Shown here one piece after another: positions 22,201 through 34,117 of a DNA stretch of 64,000 bases. Source of the stretch: Pinus tabuliformis (Eukaryota; Streptophyta; Pinopsida; Pinales; Pinaceae). Within the stretch, counting starts at the first letter, position 1; each line of letters begins with the position of its first letter. The position numbers and the translations under genes are program-made. Location of the stretch: NCBI GenBank assembly GCA_031772625.1, contig CM062805.1, positions 797,199,119 through 797,263,118 on the forward strand, in the 5' to 3' direction. The notes below the pieces were generated by a model. It searched no databases. It had not been told where the DNA came from and was given only the letters and a program-made list of their open reading frames with translations.

Positions 22201-23522
22201 CTGTGACCTCTTTCTCTAGATCTCTGTTTTGCTATTCGCTGCTTTTACTACTGATTTGCCGAAGAAAATCTGCATTGTCCACTTGCTGATCCCCTACGGA
22301 GAGGAGGAATTTATAGTAGTTATGTGTTGCTTTTTTAATTTTTTCCATTCCCCTTATTTCCTGCCCTTCCACTTGTATTTTTTCGATTTGATTGCCTGCT
22401 CTTCTTATTTTTAAATTGTTGTGAAAAAAGTGGTGTTTTTATCCCCCGCTTTTAGCCATAAACACCTGACTTTTTCCTACTTTCCTCCTCCTCTTGCCTG
22501 TTTTGCTTGTATAGATCCAAGAATATTTCTTTTTCATGTGCATGCTCTTGCTCGCTATCTTGCTTATTTTCTTTTACCTTGCTCATTTTTTCAAGTTTCT
22601 CTTGTAGTTCTATTTTTTTATTTTTTTCCTTGAGAGCATTTTCTCTTGCCCATGCTTTTAGTTGAAATCTTAAACTTTTCAGCTTAGTTTCCCATACATA
22701 ATGGGGAGAGCCTATTACAGTGTTTTTCCAACTTTCCATTATTAGCTTCTCGAAATCTTCCTTGCTATCCCACATTTTGTTGTATTTGAAAGGAATTGGC
22801 CCTTAATTCTCCAGCCTATCCAAGATAAACACAACAAGCTTATGGTCAGAAGCTGAAGCGTGCACAATTTTGCTTTTCACTGTGGAAAAGGCTGATGCTA
22901 TATTTTCTTGAATCAGGATTCTATCTAATATTTCCTTTACGTTGTGTGCACCTGTTCTTTTATTGATCCAAGTAAATTTTTCATTACTTGGAGGTATATC
23001 AAGTAAATTGTGCTCTTCTATGAGTTCATCCAGCGCTGCTCTTAAGGGATCACTGAAATAGTTGCCTCCCAGCTTCTCATCTATAATTTTAATCAAATTT
23101 AGGTCCCCTCCTATAATTAATTTACCTCTTTGCCCTTCTTGAACTTCTTCTTTCACTAATTTCCAGCATTGAGCTTTATCTCTATAGTGGTTTGGAGAGT
23201 ATATATTTATGAAGCTAAACTCTTCGTTTGTACTCTTATTTTTTAAATTTGTTCTTACCCAATAATTATTGAGTTTTTGGTTGGCAAGTTCCCATTTCCA
23301 TTTGTTCCACAATGTACATGTACCGCATGAGGCTCCATTAGGGTTTATGGTTGTTCCTTCAAAAAAAAAAAGTGTTTTGATCATTTTTTGAACTTCTTGA
23401 TTGCTGACTTTGGTCTCTTGGATCATAAGAAAATCTGGTTGTTCCTGTTTTATTATGCCCCGAACTGCATTGATTTTAAAAGTGGATCCCAGACCCCTGC
23501 TATTCCAAGAGAGCGTAATCAT
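19255..23522 (-). pseudogene. LINE D ORF2: endonuclease, reverse transcriptase, RNase H
   Basis: This is the L1 ORF2 polyprotein that nicks target DNA and reverse-transcribes the element RNA. APE-type endonuclease (23522-22803): LSWNSRGLGS, MIQETK, NIYSPNHYRDK, IGGDLNLI and ASDHKLVVF carry the catalytic Asn, Glu, Asp and His. RT (22171-20940): GLDGFTIAFY, PISLCNSSYKIITKIL, ENQGGFVPKRQITDNVII, KLDMANAFDRVNHNFL (motif A), GLRQRCPLFPFLYII (motif B) and FADDTLLIGG (motif C). The C-terminal zinc-binding region is at 20665-20180, with RNase H from 19752 (FFDGASKNNPGRAG, NRAEVDNLL, then NREADSLANKA near 19340). It is interrupted by frameshifts near 22020, 20940, 20200 and 19530, so it is non-coding as it stands, though every domain is recognisable. 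Confidence 0.9.
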
Positions 23523-23535
23523 TATTTACTGAATT

Positions 23536-24795
23536 TGTGGTGAGTCCCTCCCTTTTCCTTTTGCTGATTTTTTTCTCCACTCCCCTTCTGTTTGCCAAGA
23601 AAGAAGTCCATTGGCTGTTGAGTGCCTATGGCCATTTCCTTTGTTGCTGCCTCATCCCTTATTTCTTTGTTGGATTTCCTACTTACATTTTTAGGCTGAT
23701 CCCATGCTTGGTTGTTTTCTTTTGCTTTGTTTCTTGTTTGTATTCGGTCGACTGTGGGTGGAGGGGAGGATGGGCTCTATGTGGGGGATGATATAATGGC
23801 TAGTGCATTAGCTTGGGAAGGAGAACGAGGGGATGGAAAGTCTCCTCCTAGAAGCTCGAATGGGTTTGAGGAAGGGATTGATGGAGGGGTCGTATTTATT
23901 GGGGGAATAGAGGTTGTTGCATTGGTTTCATGGGGCTAGAAGGAGTTCGATGCAGCTTGTTTATTATGGGGTTTCTTTCTTTTTACTTGTTCCCAAGTAT
24001 CTTCTTGAGCTTCAACATTCTCAAAATTCTCCACTTCTTTTAGTTTACTACATCTATTTGCAAAATGACCGTATTCATGGCATACCTTGCATTTGAATGG
24101 GATTTGTTTGTAGTCCAGCTATTGGATGTGTGTCCATTGGTCCACCTTGATTTTTATAGCCTCCGGTATCCATTTTCCCAGATCTACTTCCACGCAGATT
24201 CTAGCACAAGCATGCATATTGTCTTTTGGTTCATATCTGCCTATGTACTTTCCTATCGCATTTCCGATTGCTTTCACCGACTCATCACCCAACAGTGAAG
24301 GGGAAGATGAGGAAACCTAACCCAAACCGGAACAATGCTTGGGATATCCATCTCTGGATCAAAATCTAGTGACCATCTATTCAGATATAAACCTCTTGAG
24401 TCCATAAAATAGGGTCCATTTCTGAATATTAAGTTCCTATCTTCCTTAGTTTCAAATAAGAATGTAAAATATCCCCTTCCACATAAACGTATGGCTATTT
24501 TTCCTTGTATATTTGCACTCTAGTTTCTCTCTACCCATTTTTGGATTGCTCTGGGAAAAGGCCACAACCCTGTAAATTGTCCCACCAAACCATGTTCATC
24601 TAAAGAGATAGCAGCTTTTCTGGGGAGTGTTGGAGGTAATGAGATCTCTGGTACGTCTACTAACTTCTTCACAAATTTACTAGTGGTTGGCCTGGCTTTT
24701 GGAGCTCTATTTTTTGCTCTTAAAGATGTAAATGTTGTTTCTTGATCATCAATCCCTTGATGGGAGGAAGAATACCCCCCTGCTAAAAGGGGCAT
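23536..24795 (-). pseudogene. LINE D ORF1 (DUF4283-like, CCHC zinc knuckle)
   Basis: Nucleic-acid-binding ORF1 of a plant L1 LINE. It starts near 24795 (MPLLAGGYSSSHQGID). The DUF4283-type region includes GLVGQFTGLWPFPRAIQKW, GRGYFTFLFETKEDRN and VPVWVRFPHLPLHCW (about 24600-24310). A perfect knuckle CKVCHEYGHFANRC (C-x2-C-x4-H-x4-C) lies at about 24094-24050, followed by a Ser/Pro/Asn-rich tail reaching about 23536, just upstream of the ORF2 Met at 23522. A stop at about 24520 and a frameshift near 24295 break the frame. Confidence 0.85.
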
Positions 24796-24994
24796 GGTGT
24801 GGAAGAACTCAGCAGCAGGAGGCTGCCAAGGAAAGAAAAGAGAACGGAAAGCTGCGCAGGAAGAGGGTACGCATCAGTTCAGAGGCCGAGACCGAGCTCT
24901 GGGGAGCTCAGCAGCAAGAGGCTGTCAAGTGGAGGTGCTGCAGGAGGCAGCGATGGCTGCTAGGTCAGGCTTCTTGCGCGTGCGAGGTATAAGC

Positions 24995-25008
24995 CCATAC
25001 TAAATATC
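24995..25008 (+). repeat. 14-bp target-site duplication of LINE D (right)
   Basis: Exact copy of 17523-17536 (CCATACTAAATATC), at the 5' end of the minus-strand LINE D. Confidence 0.95.
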
Positions 25009-25423
25009 GTTAACTAGGCTAGAAAACCAGAATTGAGTCCTCCCTCGTTACAAACGTCATGATCACAAGTAACAAATAGAATAGAGCACTAACAACTGCG
25101 CAAAAATGATATTAGATTTACATCCTTGCAAATCAAAATCACATCATATTGAGCAGGTACTGATTTATATCTGACGATATTCCTTGCTGAATAGTAAATA
25201 TCATTGTGCTTGTAAAACCACTGAACTCCAATATAGCACTTTGAAGGTTCTTCCCAAAAAACAACCAATATTGTTTTGAAGAGACATTTTTCAAGCAACT
25301 GGCCAGAATAGACTAAAATGTTTGAACCATTATGGTAAAGACATCTGTTACCCAATTTATATTCCAAAATCTTTCCACATGCAAGAGAGCAATTCTCTAT
25401 TTGTTTGTTATGGGCTGCACCTA

Positions 25424-27722
25424 TCATTTTTCCACAACATTAACCAATTCATACTCTACTAGCAACAGATTATTCTCTTCTTTAACTTTGAAGTCAGCAT
25501 CTTCAGTAACTTCAACTCTTCCCCACTTGTCAACTGCCAGCCTCATTGAGCCCCTGAACATATCAATTTTTGCATTGCGTAGAATTACAGCTGAGCCAGC
25601 CTTCATCAAGTCCACTAAAGGTAACAAAAAAGTTATAATGTTAGAATGATCATAGCAAACTACATGTGTATAAATTTATTTCAATTTTTCATACCTTCCT
25701 CAAACGAACATCTAAACTCTTGTATCCTTTCAAATTGCTAATAATCTAAGAGACAAAAACACATGGCAATATGTTATACACTGAAATTAAACAACAATAA
25801 ATAACAATATTGAGATCGTGAAACTGAAGACTTCCAAATGTATTTCAGCTGGATCAGAGTCCTGAAATGACAATCCATTTGATCTATCAAATGCGGCCTA
25901 CTGTCATCATTTGACTAATTAAATGATTAACCCATCCCTGTGTGTGGAAAAACCCATCACTCCCTTTCCAAAATTATGGTCCACGGGTGAAAGGTATCGT
26001 AGGTGCCGAATGTAACAACATAGGATAACTAATGATAAGACTTTTCCTAATGGAGGTGTGAATGATAGCATGAAGAACATTGGATTGGATATGTGTTGTT
26101 AAGGACACAGAGATAACGTAACAGAATTATAAGAGAAACTGGACAATCTGCTTATCTTCTGTAACCAATGGAAGAGAAGACCACAAGACAAAAGATGACT
26201 TCAATACTTACAACAGCTAGCTCTAGAATTTGGTCCATGTTAGGAGGAGCAAGAGGCAATAATAATGTTACAACACAAGCCATGATCATTGTCATTGCAT
26301 GTAGACAAGGTATGGAACACACCTCCAGATCTCACTTATCTCTAACACTGGTAGAAACCAATAAGTAAAACCTATGACTATTTTCCAATACCGTCATAAT
26401 GATAATTTGCTACAGTCATTGTGGTGAGAGAGCCAATGTTGCATTAAGATCATTATAGTTCCCAAATTGGCTAATGAACCTCGAGGAGAATCTGGAACAC
26501 TTACTGTGACACAAAAAAGGTAAAATAACTATGAACATCTGCATTAGGCCAAGATTTGTGAGGCCCTCCCCTGGAGAAATGTCAGAAGTTTTGTTGCATT
26601 ATGTTATGAATCAACTGTAATCTGAATTTGTAGTCTGAAATGTAACTGGGTATCTGACATAAAACTCCTATCAATTGAGGCTATGATATCACTGTTACGA
26701 GCCAACCAGATTTCTACTATTATATCATAAATCTGAAACCACGAACTCAATATGTAAAGCAACAGAAACCCAAAATCTGAAACTAACAAGGCCATAACTG
26801 CCCAAAAATCTTCACCGGTTTTTGGAGGGATAATAGGCACATAAATGAACAACAGGAACAACAAGAAAATACCAGTGAATTTCAATCAGAACTGAACAGA
26901 CTTTCAAGGGAATAACCAAATCTAAATAGGAAATAGTTTTAGCTGAACATTATTAACCCCAAAAATATGTATGTTGAATAGAAACTCTCCTGTGAAAGTA
27001 TGCCAATTCCCAAGCAGAATGGAGATGCTTGAAGAATCCATGAAAAGAGGACTTCCTTATAATTGATGCTTATATGAATGGATTTAATAATTCAATAAAC
27101 ACTAAATATAAGTAGAATTGAAAGGATCTCATGGATGATAGATACATTAATATAAACATGCACAACATCAATTAATGTGAATTTCGGTGTTAATTAAGCA
27201 GGCATGTATTAATAACTCTTTATGGTAAGAAAAGAGAAGAAGCACCCATGTAATTAATTGTAAGTATCAGAACATAGTATTGGGGTTAAATTGGAGGAAT
27301 TGTTGTCTGACACTACCCCTGATCCCAGCAGAGTGCCAGACTGTGAAAACCCCAAATGTTAGGTTTTGAGAGTTTCAAAAACAAATTATTACGTAGATGA
27401 TTTCTGTTTAAAATGTCCAGCTCGAGAACCAACACATCTCTCTACCATAAATTTCATATATTAGCAATATTTCGAGCATAAAGCTGAAAAGAAGCATACC
27501 TTGATCATTCCTGGTTGTAAAAACAATAACACCAGTTTCATCACCAACCAAGCACTTTGCAATACGCATTTGACGAACCTGAGAACCATCCGACCAGCCC
27601 TTTTGTAAAACCATCTTCGCAGTGACAACCTTCACAGTCAAAGTATGACCACTAGTGCCTGGTCGCAGCTGGTCAACTTTAGTGAATACAGGTTTTCTCA
27701 TCCCTGGCTTTGACTCTACCAT
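25424..27722 (-). CDS. OB-fold nucleic-acid-binding protein, two exons, antisense in LTR element
   Basis: This is a small plant OB-fold protein of the SOSS-B/single-strand-binding type (Arabidopsis relatives are annotated nucleic acid-binding, OB-fold-like). Exon 1 is 27722-27500 and exon 2 is 25614-25424. The 1885-bp intron has donor AAG/GTATGC and acceptor CCTTTAG/TGG after a T-rich tract. Splicing keeps the frame (RNDQ then VDLMKAG) and gives 137 residues without a stop. Landmarks: FTKVDQLRPGTSGHTLTVKV, the basic segment GSQVRQMRIAKCLVGDETG, ILRNAKIDMFRGSMRLAVDK and C-terminal VEYELVNVVEK. The length fits the family. The gene lies between the PBS and PPT of the LTR element in opposite sense, so its intron would survive in the element RNA. 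Whether it is expressed is unknown. Confidence 0.85.
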
Positions 27723-30700
27723 AGCTGACAATATTTCTCAATGATTACCTACCATCAAGTTGTAGAACATTAAAATTATGCGACTGAGCCTAAGCAATAT
27801 CTATCGAACAAAAAACCACTACACTACACTGATATAGTTGTGGTAGCATTCAAAAGATCGAACCATGGATATAAATGTGATGTGCAATTAGCCTTGAATT
27901 TGACATGCAAACTTAAATTGGAAGCACCAAAAAAAGTGGATTTACTCGCAACAAGCTCCTTTTAGGAAGGAATAGGGAATGACTATGATCATTCAAGAAA
28001 AAGAAAAAGAAAAGCCTTGAGATCCTATATGAAGTGGTTATGCATTAACTCAAGGTAACTCTTGTACTGTTACAACATTGATCCAAACTAATTAACATAC
28101 AATAACATGGTTGACATAAATGGAAAACAGAACACGTTACTTTAATTCCTATTGGAAGATATAACCCATCAAAGGAACCACTTTGTCGCCTGGGACTTTG
28201 CACGACCTCGTCCCTTCGTGACCCAGTTAGTTCAGGTGAGAAGACTAAGGGAGATCAACAAGTGGAGCCCTGTCATACAACTTAGTATTCCATCGATCCC
28301 ATAAATATGCACAACAAATTAGAGTTAATATGGGCTCTAAAAACCCATTACACAAATTAGAGTTAATATCATTCACAATCCACATGCAAAATTAAAGTTG
28401 AGATCCATTATAACCCATACAGACCTAGGGTTAAGGATTTTCATAACCCTTTCGAAAACGGGGTTCAGTTAAAAACAAACATTAACGCAGAAACTGACAT
28501 CATTCATTTCGCAGTATGGATCTAGTCTTGTCACGGCTTCACAACTTAAAACCCCCAACTTGTTTACCCTAAAACGAAAAAAAATAAAAGACAAAAGAAC
28601 CATTAACATCCATATATAGCTTTACAATGGAGCCAGTAATTTATACCCAAAATGTGTCCCAATCAAAAAAAGGGGAGTCAGTTCTATTTTACATATGAGG
28701 GTGGCTTTTAATTCTGTTGATAGTAGATTATTATTATTCTTATTCAAGATATAGTAGATTTTCCATTCGGATAGTAGGATTATCTTTCAGATAGTATAAT
28801 TTTCATTCTTCATGGAGGAGATCATAATAACAAACCTTGAGTCTGAGAAGTAAACGACTCTGAAGCACGAGAATTCAGATTAGGATGTGATGAAATATCC
28901 TACATGTCACGTTAATGATTATTCTATAGGTGGTGGAATTATCTAGTGAAAACATAAATTGAATACCATGGACTTGTGTAAGGCTTACTGTGATAGTTGT
29001 TTTAATGATCTTAAATTAAATGAGAAGATCAATTCGTAGAGAATTTGGGATTTTAATGGAATCTTATAAAAGACCAGTGAAAATATTAGAATACACTTTT
29101 ACCATTATTCTAGTGTTGAATAAAAATGCCATGAAAAATAATGTGTCTCTAGTTTTGGATAAAAGGACCCTCAACTTTCTTCGCAACTTTTGTGGTTACT
29201 GGCCACTTGTGAAAGGAGAAGGCATCTTTTGAGATGCGGTGCCATTTAGAGGGGAAATACTAATAGCAACAAGGCAAAGGCAATTATTCCATTCGTTTAT
29301 TCATTTCTCATTTGTCTGGTCATATTGTGAGCTGCAATATATATCATGAAATTGTTTTAGTACTAGTAAACAATGATTAAATATATAATTTGAACCTTTG
29401 ACATTTAGAGGACATTTCTCTCAATAAGTATGAAAATCATGCTGGAAACAATTTTTGAAGTTTGGAGTCTTTTATTTTTTAAGTTAACTAATTGGTTTGG
29501 AAGATGAAAAACCAACAACTTGGAAGAGTGGGACTTTTATATTCACTGAGGTATTAAAGAAATTATATGCTTGAAACTTATACTAGCGCCTTCTAGTGGA
29601 ATTGATAGTGCACTAATCCGTTGTTTGCCAATATTTTGGTTCTGATACCACCTTATAGCATATTCGAGTTCGAATGCTATTTTCCATGGTGGACAGTTGA
29701 ATCCATTTCAACTCTAACTGTTATCAAGGGGTTTCACAAGGTTGTCACATGAGCATCTGTGATGCCCATTTTGACTTAGATAGCTACCCATACTAAGGCT
29801 CTATTTTGAAGTTTCGTGTTATTATTTATGAACATTATGTAATATTGATGCATTTGGTTGGACACGTGAAACTACTTAGGTTTGATTTTGATGATGAAAA
29901 TGTTTGATGTATGACCTAATGTATGACGTACTTGGTGATGATTTATCTAGTGCATGACTTATCAGAGCTATAGTTGCTTCATGTATGGTTAAGTGGATAT
30001 GATTTATCTAATAAGTAACGTAATGAAATTATGATTTGTTTCCAATATGAACTACAAAATTGACACGTGGATACTAGACTTAACAATGTGATGATTATAC
30101 GTCTTGTTGTGATATAAATGCATGAATGAGAGCTAACCCACAGGGGGGAAGAACTATATGATAGCTGAGATCTACTCTTCCATTGAAGGAACGTTGAGAC
30201 ATCCCATGGGGAAGGTATAATGTACATGATTCTACTACATTTGGTATCTACTTGATATGCACTCTTATGGCACGAGTAAAATGCAAATGACAGGTGGAAA
30301 GACGACCTGACTGGATTATTCGACGACAAGTCCAACCAACTCTGTAGTGTGGTCCATGTTAGGGCATTGACCCTAGTTGTAAGGAGGGGTGAAGGCATTT
30401 CTCATCGTGTATCCTCCGAAACCTGGAATCGTGGGAGGGCAGTGGTGGACACGCTCCCCTAGACGTGTGATGACGATTGCCAGTTGCCTGCTGGGGAAGT
30501 TAGGTCGATATAGTCGACGCTTCCACCATGTTGGTTTTATCAGTGGTTAGTATGGCCATTGCCACTGATAAAGCAGCAAAGGATGGATAGGGTGGGAACG
30601 AAAGTAGGTCAGGATGGATAGGAGGATATAGATCAGTTGGAGACTCTTGATGGGAAGTAATTTCATTGTCTGACTTATCAAATTTTACCGCTATAACTCT

Positions 30701-30765
30701 CTCTGGTTTGCTATGCTTTCAAACTCCTCCTATCTTTTCATTCTAACTTCGGGACAAATTTTTCT
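27723..30765. other. LTR-element interior, no gene seen
   Basis: No conserved protein is visible on either strand. The part next to the OB-fold start (27723-28600) may hold 5' UTR or promoter of that gene. The part at 29650-30765 has the character of retroelement 3' sequence and ends in a polypurine tract. ORFs at 29020-29232 and 30398-29979 have no recognisable domain. Confidence 0.45.
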
Positions 30766-30774
30766 GAAGGAGGG
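30766..30774 (+). other. polypurine tract
   Basis: GAAGGAGGG, four bases before the 3' LTR start at 30779, is the expected plus-strand primer site of the LTR element. Confidence 0.75.
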
Positions 30775-30778
30775 TGTA

Positions 30779-30985
30779 TGTAATGCCCCACTTAAACCTT
30801 ATCATGCAAATTTTATTAATGTTTACATTACCTAAAAATATTGAGAAATATTGGTGAATACCTTCATTTTGGAAACTATAAATTTATTTACTAATATAAA
30901 ATTCATTATTTCTATTTTATTCAAATTCCCAACTTGCCCTCTCAAATTGAATCTTAGGTAGGATATGGTCTCCTTCCATTATTTC

Positions 30986-31031
<46 letters not shown>

Positions 31032-31985
31032 TCTCACATTCCCAAATGTACTCTCACATTTACTTAGGAAAAGACATGGTCCTCTCCATTTAATTACATC
31101 TCACATTCCCAAATGTACTCTCACATTTATTTAAGAGAAGACATGGTCCTCTCCATTTAATTACATCTCACATTCCCAAATGTACTCTCACATTTACTTG
31201 GGAGAAGACATGTTCCTCTCCATTTAATTACCAATATATATATATATATATATATTCATCTCACATTCCCAAATTTACTCTCAAATTTACTTGGGAGAAG
31301 ACATGGTCCTCTCCCATTAATTTCCCAATTTTATATTCATATCACATTTCCAAATGTACTCCCAGATTTACTTGGGAGAAGAGAAATCAATTGTAAGGAT
31401 GGAAGAGAAGTTAATGACATTAATGAGAGGTGGTTGAGGTGGAGAAGAGAGGGAGGGTATAAAAAGGGAAGGAGGAAAGAAGAAAAGGGGAGGTAGGAGT
31501 CTTGCTTTGATTTTGGGGGTTGGCTGTGATTTTGGAGACCTAAGGAATCTGTGGAGGTTTCTTGGGTTTTTTGAGAGGAGAGAAATATTGTTTATCTTGG
31601 TTTGGATTATTCAATTTGGACACAATACATCTGGTTGGACTTGGGCTCGGAGGGCTAGGGAACTTGTGGAGGTTTCTTGGGCTAGGATTTATTCCTAGTT
31701 GGCTGGGAGGTAAATCCAGTTGGGTTAGTCAAGAGGAGCGTTTCAGCAGGAGCAGCAGCTTAAAGGCATCTCCACCAGCCACCGGTACAAGTATTCCGCT
31801 ATGCATAGATTACTCATGTTAATTATTGAAATGAAATGTTCACCATAAGTTATAGGGATTAAAATGTAAATGGTAAAATTTTCAATATTTAAAAGTCTTG
31901 TAAGAAAGTAAATTATTGTCTCTTATTGCATTTAAATTCCAAAGAAAATAGATCTGTTAGAATACCCTAGGATAGGGCTCTTACA
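30779..31985 (+). repeat. 3' LTR with expanded internal repeats
   Basis: 1207 bp, TG...CA, colinear with 12975-14008. It contains a (TA)n run at 30989-31028, about five copies of the 65-70-bp unit at 31030-31390, TATAAAAA at 31458-31465, and ends CTCTTACA at 31985. Predicted ORFs at 31507-31822 are part of the LTR and are not genes. Confidence 0.9.
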
Positions 31986-32752
31986 GATCAGGCTATCTGG
32001 AAATAATGTTATCTTCAAGAATGTCTCCACCACTCCTAAATTAACTACTAATAAATCCCTCTCACTGTGTGTGGAATTCAATCGAACCAAACTAAAGGAT
32101 CGAGATCCTTCTCTAGATCATATTAAGAGGTGGTAGATGGACCTACTTACGATCCAATGGGTAAACTCCTCCACTCAGGTCAATACCACTTTATAGCTAA
32201 ATAAAATTGGAAACTACATCTCTCAGATAATTAATTTGATGGTTGGGTAATTAAGCAAAATAAATGGATCTTATTCTTTGATGGTGCATTAAAAAATAAT
32301 ATAGGGTGGCAAGAGGGGGAGAGATTCTTCTCAATCCCAAAGGAATACAAGAAGCAAAGTACACTTGGGTGCTAGGTCTCAAATCAAATAACCTTGCTAA
32401 TATGTACGTGTTTTATTTTGGACTCCAGCTACCCAAAGATAAGGATATTTATTTACTTGTAATGAAAGGATCCCTTCCTATGAATATTCAACTATCTCTC
32501 CTCCTCTGCAGAATCAAATCTATTATGGAATCCCTCTCTCAAAAAGAAAATTATCACATCCTTCAAAATCAAAACAAATCGATTCTCAGGAAAATAGAGC
32601 TTGCCAACTTGAAGCAAGGCACTATTAAATTAATGGATATATGGGGTGGAAAGATATTCCATGACAATCTATCACATGCATATAAGGTCTTACCATTTTA
32701 TGCGGTTTACCATTTTATGCGGTTTGAATATTTAGGGATATATGAATCATAA
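31986..32752 (+). pseudogene. LINE B RNase H domain (3' part of LINE B)
   Basis: Continues LINE B after the LTR element. RLSGNNVIFKNVST (about 31987) joins the frame before 12975, then LFFDGALKNNIG (about 32276, first catalytic Asp) begins RNase H. Later segments (WVLGLKSNNLANMY; LLVMKGSLPMNIQLSLLL; YHILQNQNKSI) align with other plant LINE RNase H domains, but the Glu and second Asp positions are lost. The element ends near 32752 without a third ORF or poly(A) tail, because another structure starts at 32774. Confidence 0.8.
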
Positions 32753-33371
32753 GAAAATAAATGAGTCCAAGTGCAACATAGTTACCGATCAAACAGGAAC
32801 TTTCACCTGAGAACAGGTACTCGAGCCCAAAAATCCCCAAAAAATATGAAAAAACACCTTGAAGTCGAAAAGTGTTGATGTGGGAATAACCTTTTTTTTC
32901 TTTTTTCAATATTTTTTAAAAATAATAGTAAAAAACAATAAAAATCTATTTTGTTTAGTGCAAAAAACACCTTGAAATCGAAAAGTGTTGATGCTGGAAT
33001 AACGTTTTAACCTCAAAATGGGTACTCGAGCCCAAAGATCCCAAAAAAACATGAAAAAACACATTGAAATCGAAAAGTATTGATGACGGAATAACATTTT
33101 CTTTTCATAGTAAAATTTCAATATTTTTTAAAAATAACAATAAAAGCCATTTTGTTTGGTGCAAAAAACACCTTGAAATTGAAAAGTGTTGATGCCGGAA
33201 TAACGTTTTTTTAACTTCAAAACGGGTACTCAAGCCCAAAAATCCCAAAAAAAAACATGAAAAAATACCTTGAAATTGTAAAGTCTTGATTCCATAATAC
33301 TTTATTTATTTATTTGTTTGTTTAAGAGAAATTTTTTGGCGTAAATCACAAGATAAATCATTTGTCGACGC

Positions 33372-33404
33372 GTTTCGAACCAACAAGTGTGGTTCATCGT
33401 TAGG
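33372..33404 (-). ncRNA. hammerhead-ribozyme-like core, PLE-2
   Basis: On the minus strand: CTAACGA (33403-33397), stem II GAACC/GGTTC (33395-33391 and 33381-33377), then GAAAC (33376-33372) followed by GCGTCGAC. Stem II differs in sequence from PLE-1 but still pairs. The core has substitutions relative to CUGAUGA, so activity is doubtful. The palindromic GCGTCGAC after the core could serve stem III in a dimer. Confidence 0.5.
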
Positions 33405-33519
33405 ACAAGTTGAAAAATTAGATCCATCTTTCCCTGTTAAATAGTATGAGCAGAGCCTCCAACAACTAACAAGGGTAATTGTTAAATTTGACTAGGGACC
33501 CGGGTCAAACAAACCAGAA

Positions 33520-33761
33520 GTTAAAATAAGGGACCTTACCTTTACCTAAATATATAATTTATGAGTATAAATTAATTTTAATTAAATTGGTTCATGAGTT
33601 AATAAATAGTTAAAAATATTGACTATTTTATAGATAAATGGAAATTATAAATAATAGAATAGATCGTATAACTAAAAATATATAAAGGAATAACTAACTA
33701 ATTAAAAATATGTATATAATTTTTAAAAGAGAGGTTAGGTTAGTTGAAAAAAAAAAAATAA

Positions 33762-33823
<62 letters not shown>

Positions 33824-34110
33824 ATTAATTCATTCATTCATTAAATAAATTAAAAATAAAAATATTAGAATTAAAAAATAATAATAATTAATTAAAATGG
33901 AAGATATTTAAAAACAAAAACAAAAAATACAAATATTAGAAAAAAATAATAATAATTAATTAATTAAAATGGAAGATACTTAAAAAATAAATAAATAAAA
34001 TAAAAATAAAAATAAAAATATTAGAATAAAATAATATTTCAAAAAAAAAACTAAGTAAATAACCAGAAAAAATAATGGAATATATTCTAAAAAATTAAAA
34101 GACCAAGAAG
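33520..34110. repeat. AT-rich PLE-2 3' UTR with (TA)n
   Basis: A/T-rich with a long TA run at about 33768-33822 and AAT/AAAT repeats. It matches the 3' UTR position of the other PLEs. There is no coding signal. Confidence 0.75.
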
Positions 34111-34117
34111 AAAGCGA

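Larger units (their letters stand above)
17537..24994 (-). mobile_element. LINE D, full-length L1-type element
   Basis: About 7.46 kb on the minus strand, bounded by a perfect 14-bp TSD. The 3' tail appears on the + strand as T-, TTTC- and TTC-repeats (17537-17622). Order on its own strand: 5' UTR, ORF1 (24795-23536), ORF2 with APE endonuclease, RT, zinc-binding region and RNase H (23522-19255), a pyrimidine-rich spacer, a third small ORF (18094-17804), and the tail. The catalytic motifs are well kept, but several stops and frameshifts are present. It is the reference copy for reading LINEs A and B. It lies inside the LTR element, so it inserted later. Confidence 0.95.
12975..31985 (+). mobile_element. 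LTR retrotransposon without visible gag-pol, carrying host-like gene and nested LINE
   Basis: 5' LTR 12975-14008 (TGTAATGA...CTCTTACA), PBS-like TGGTATTAGAGC at 14011-14022, PPT-like GAAGGAGGG at 30766-30774, and 3' LTR 30779-31985 (TGTAATGC...CTCTTACA). Flanks are GATCT on the left and GATCA on the right, a probable 5-bp TSD with one change, inside LINE B. The iMet-type PBS and the text before the 3' LTR (CGGGACAAATTTTTCTGAAGG) resemble Ty3/gypsy elements; that class call is an inference. I see no gag, protease, RT or integrase between the LTRs. The 17537-24994 interval is a later LINE D insertion, leaving about 9.3 kb of own interior. That interior holds an antisense OB-fold gene and an unknown antisense ORF. 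Confidence 0.85.

Noticed and set aside
26604..26885. 93-residue minus-strand ORF in the OB-fold intron
   Set aside because: No conserved domain, and it lies inside the GT-AG intron; a chance ORF.
29638..29650. GGTTCTGATACCA, complement of a Met-type PBS, suggesting another minus-strand LTR element
   Set aside because: No LTR ending in CA adjoins it and no paired LTR was found; probably coincidence or an old relic.
31507..31822. Two overlapping ORFs (63 and 86 residues)
   Set aside because: They lie entirely within the 3' LTR and are partly shared with the 5' LTR; LTR transcript leader, not coding.
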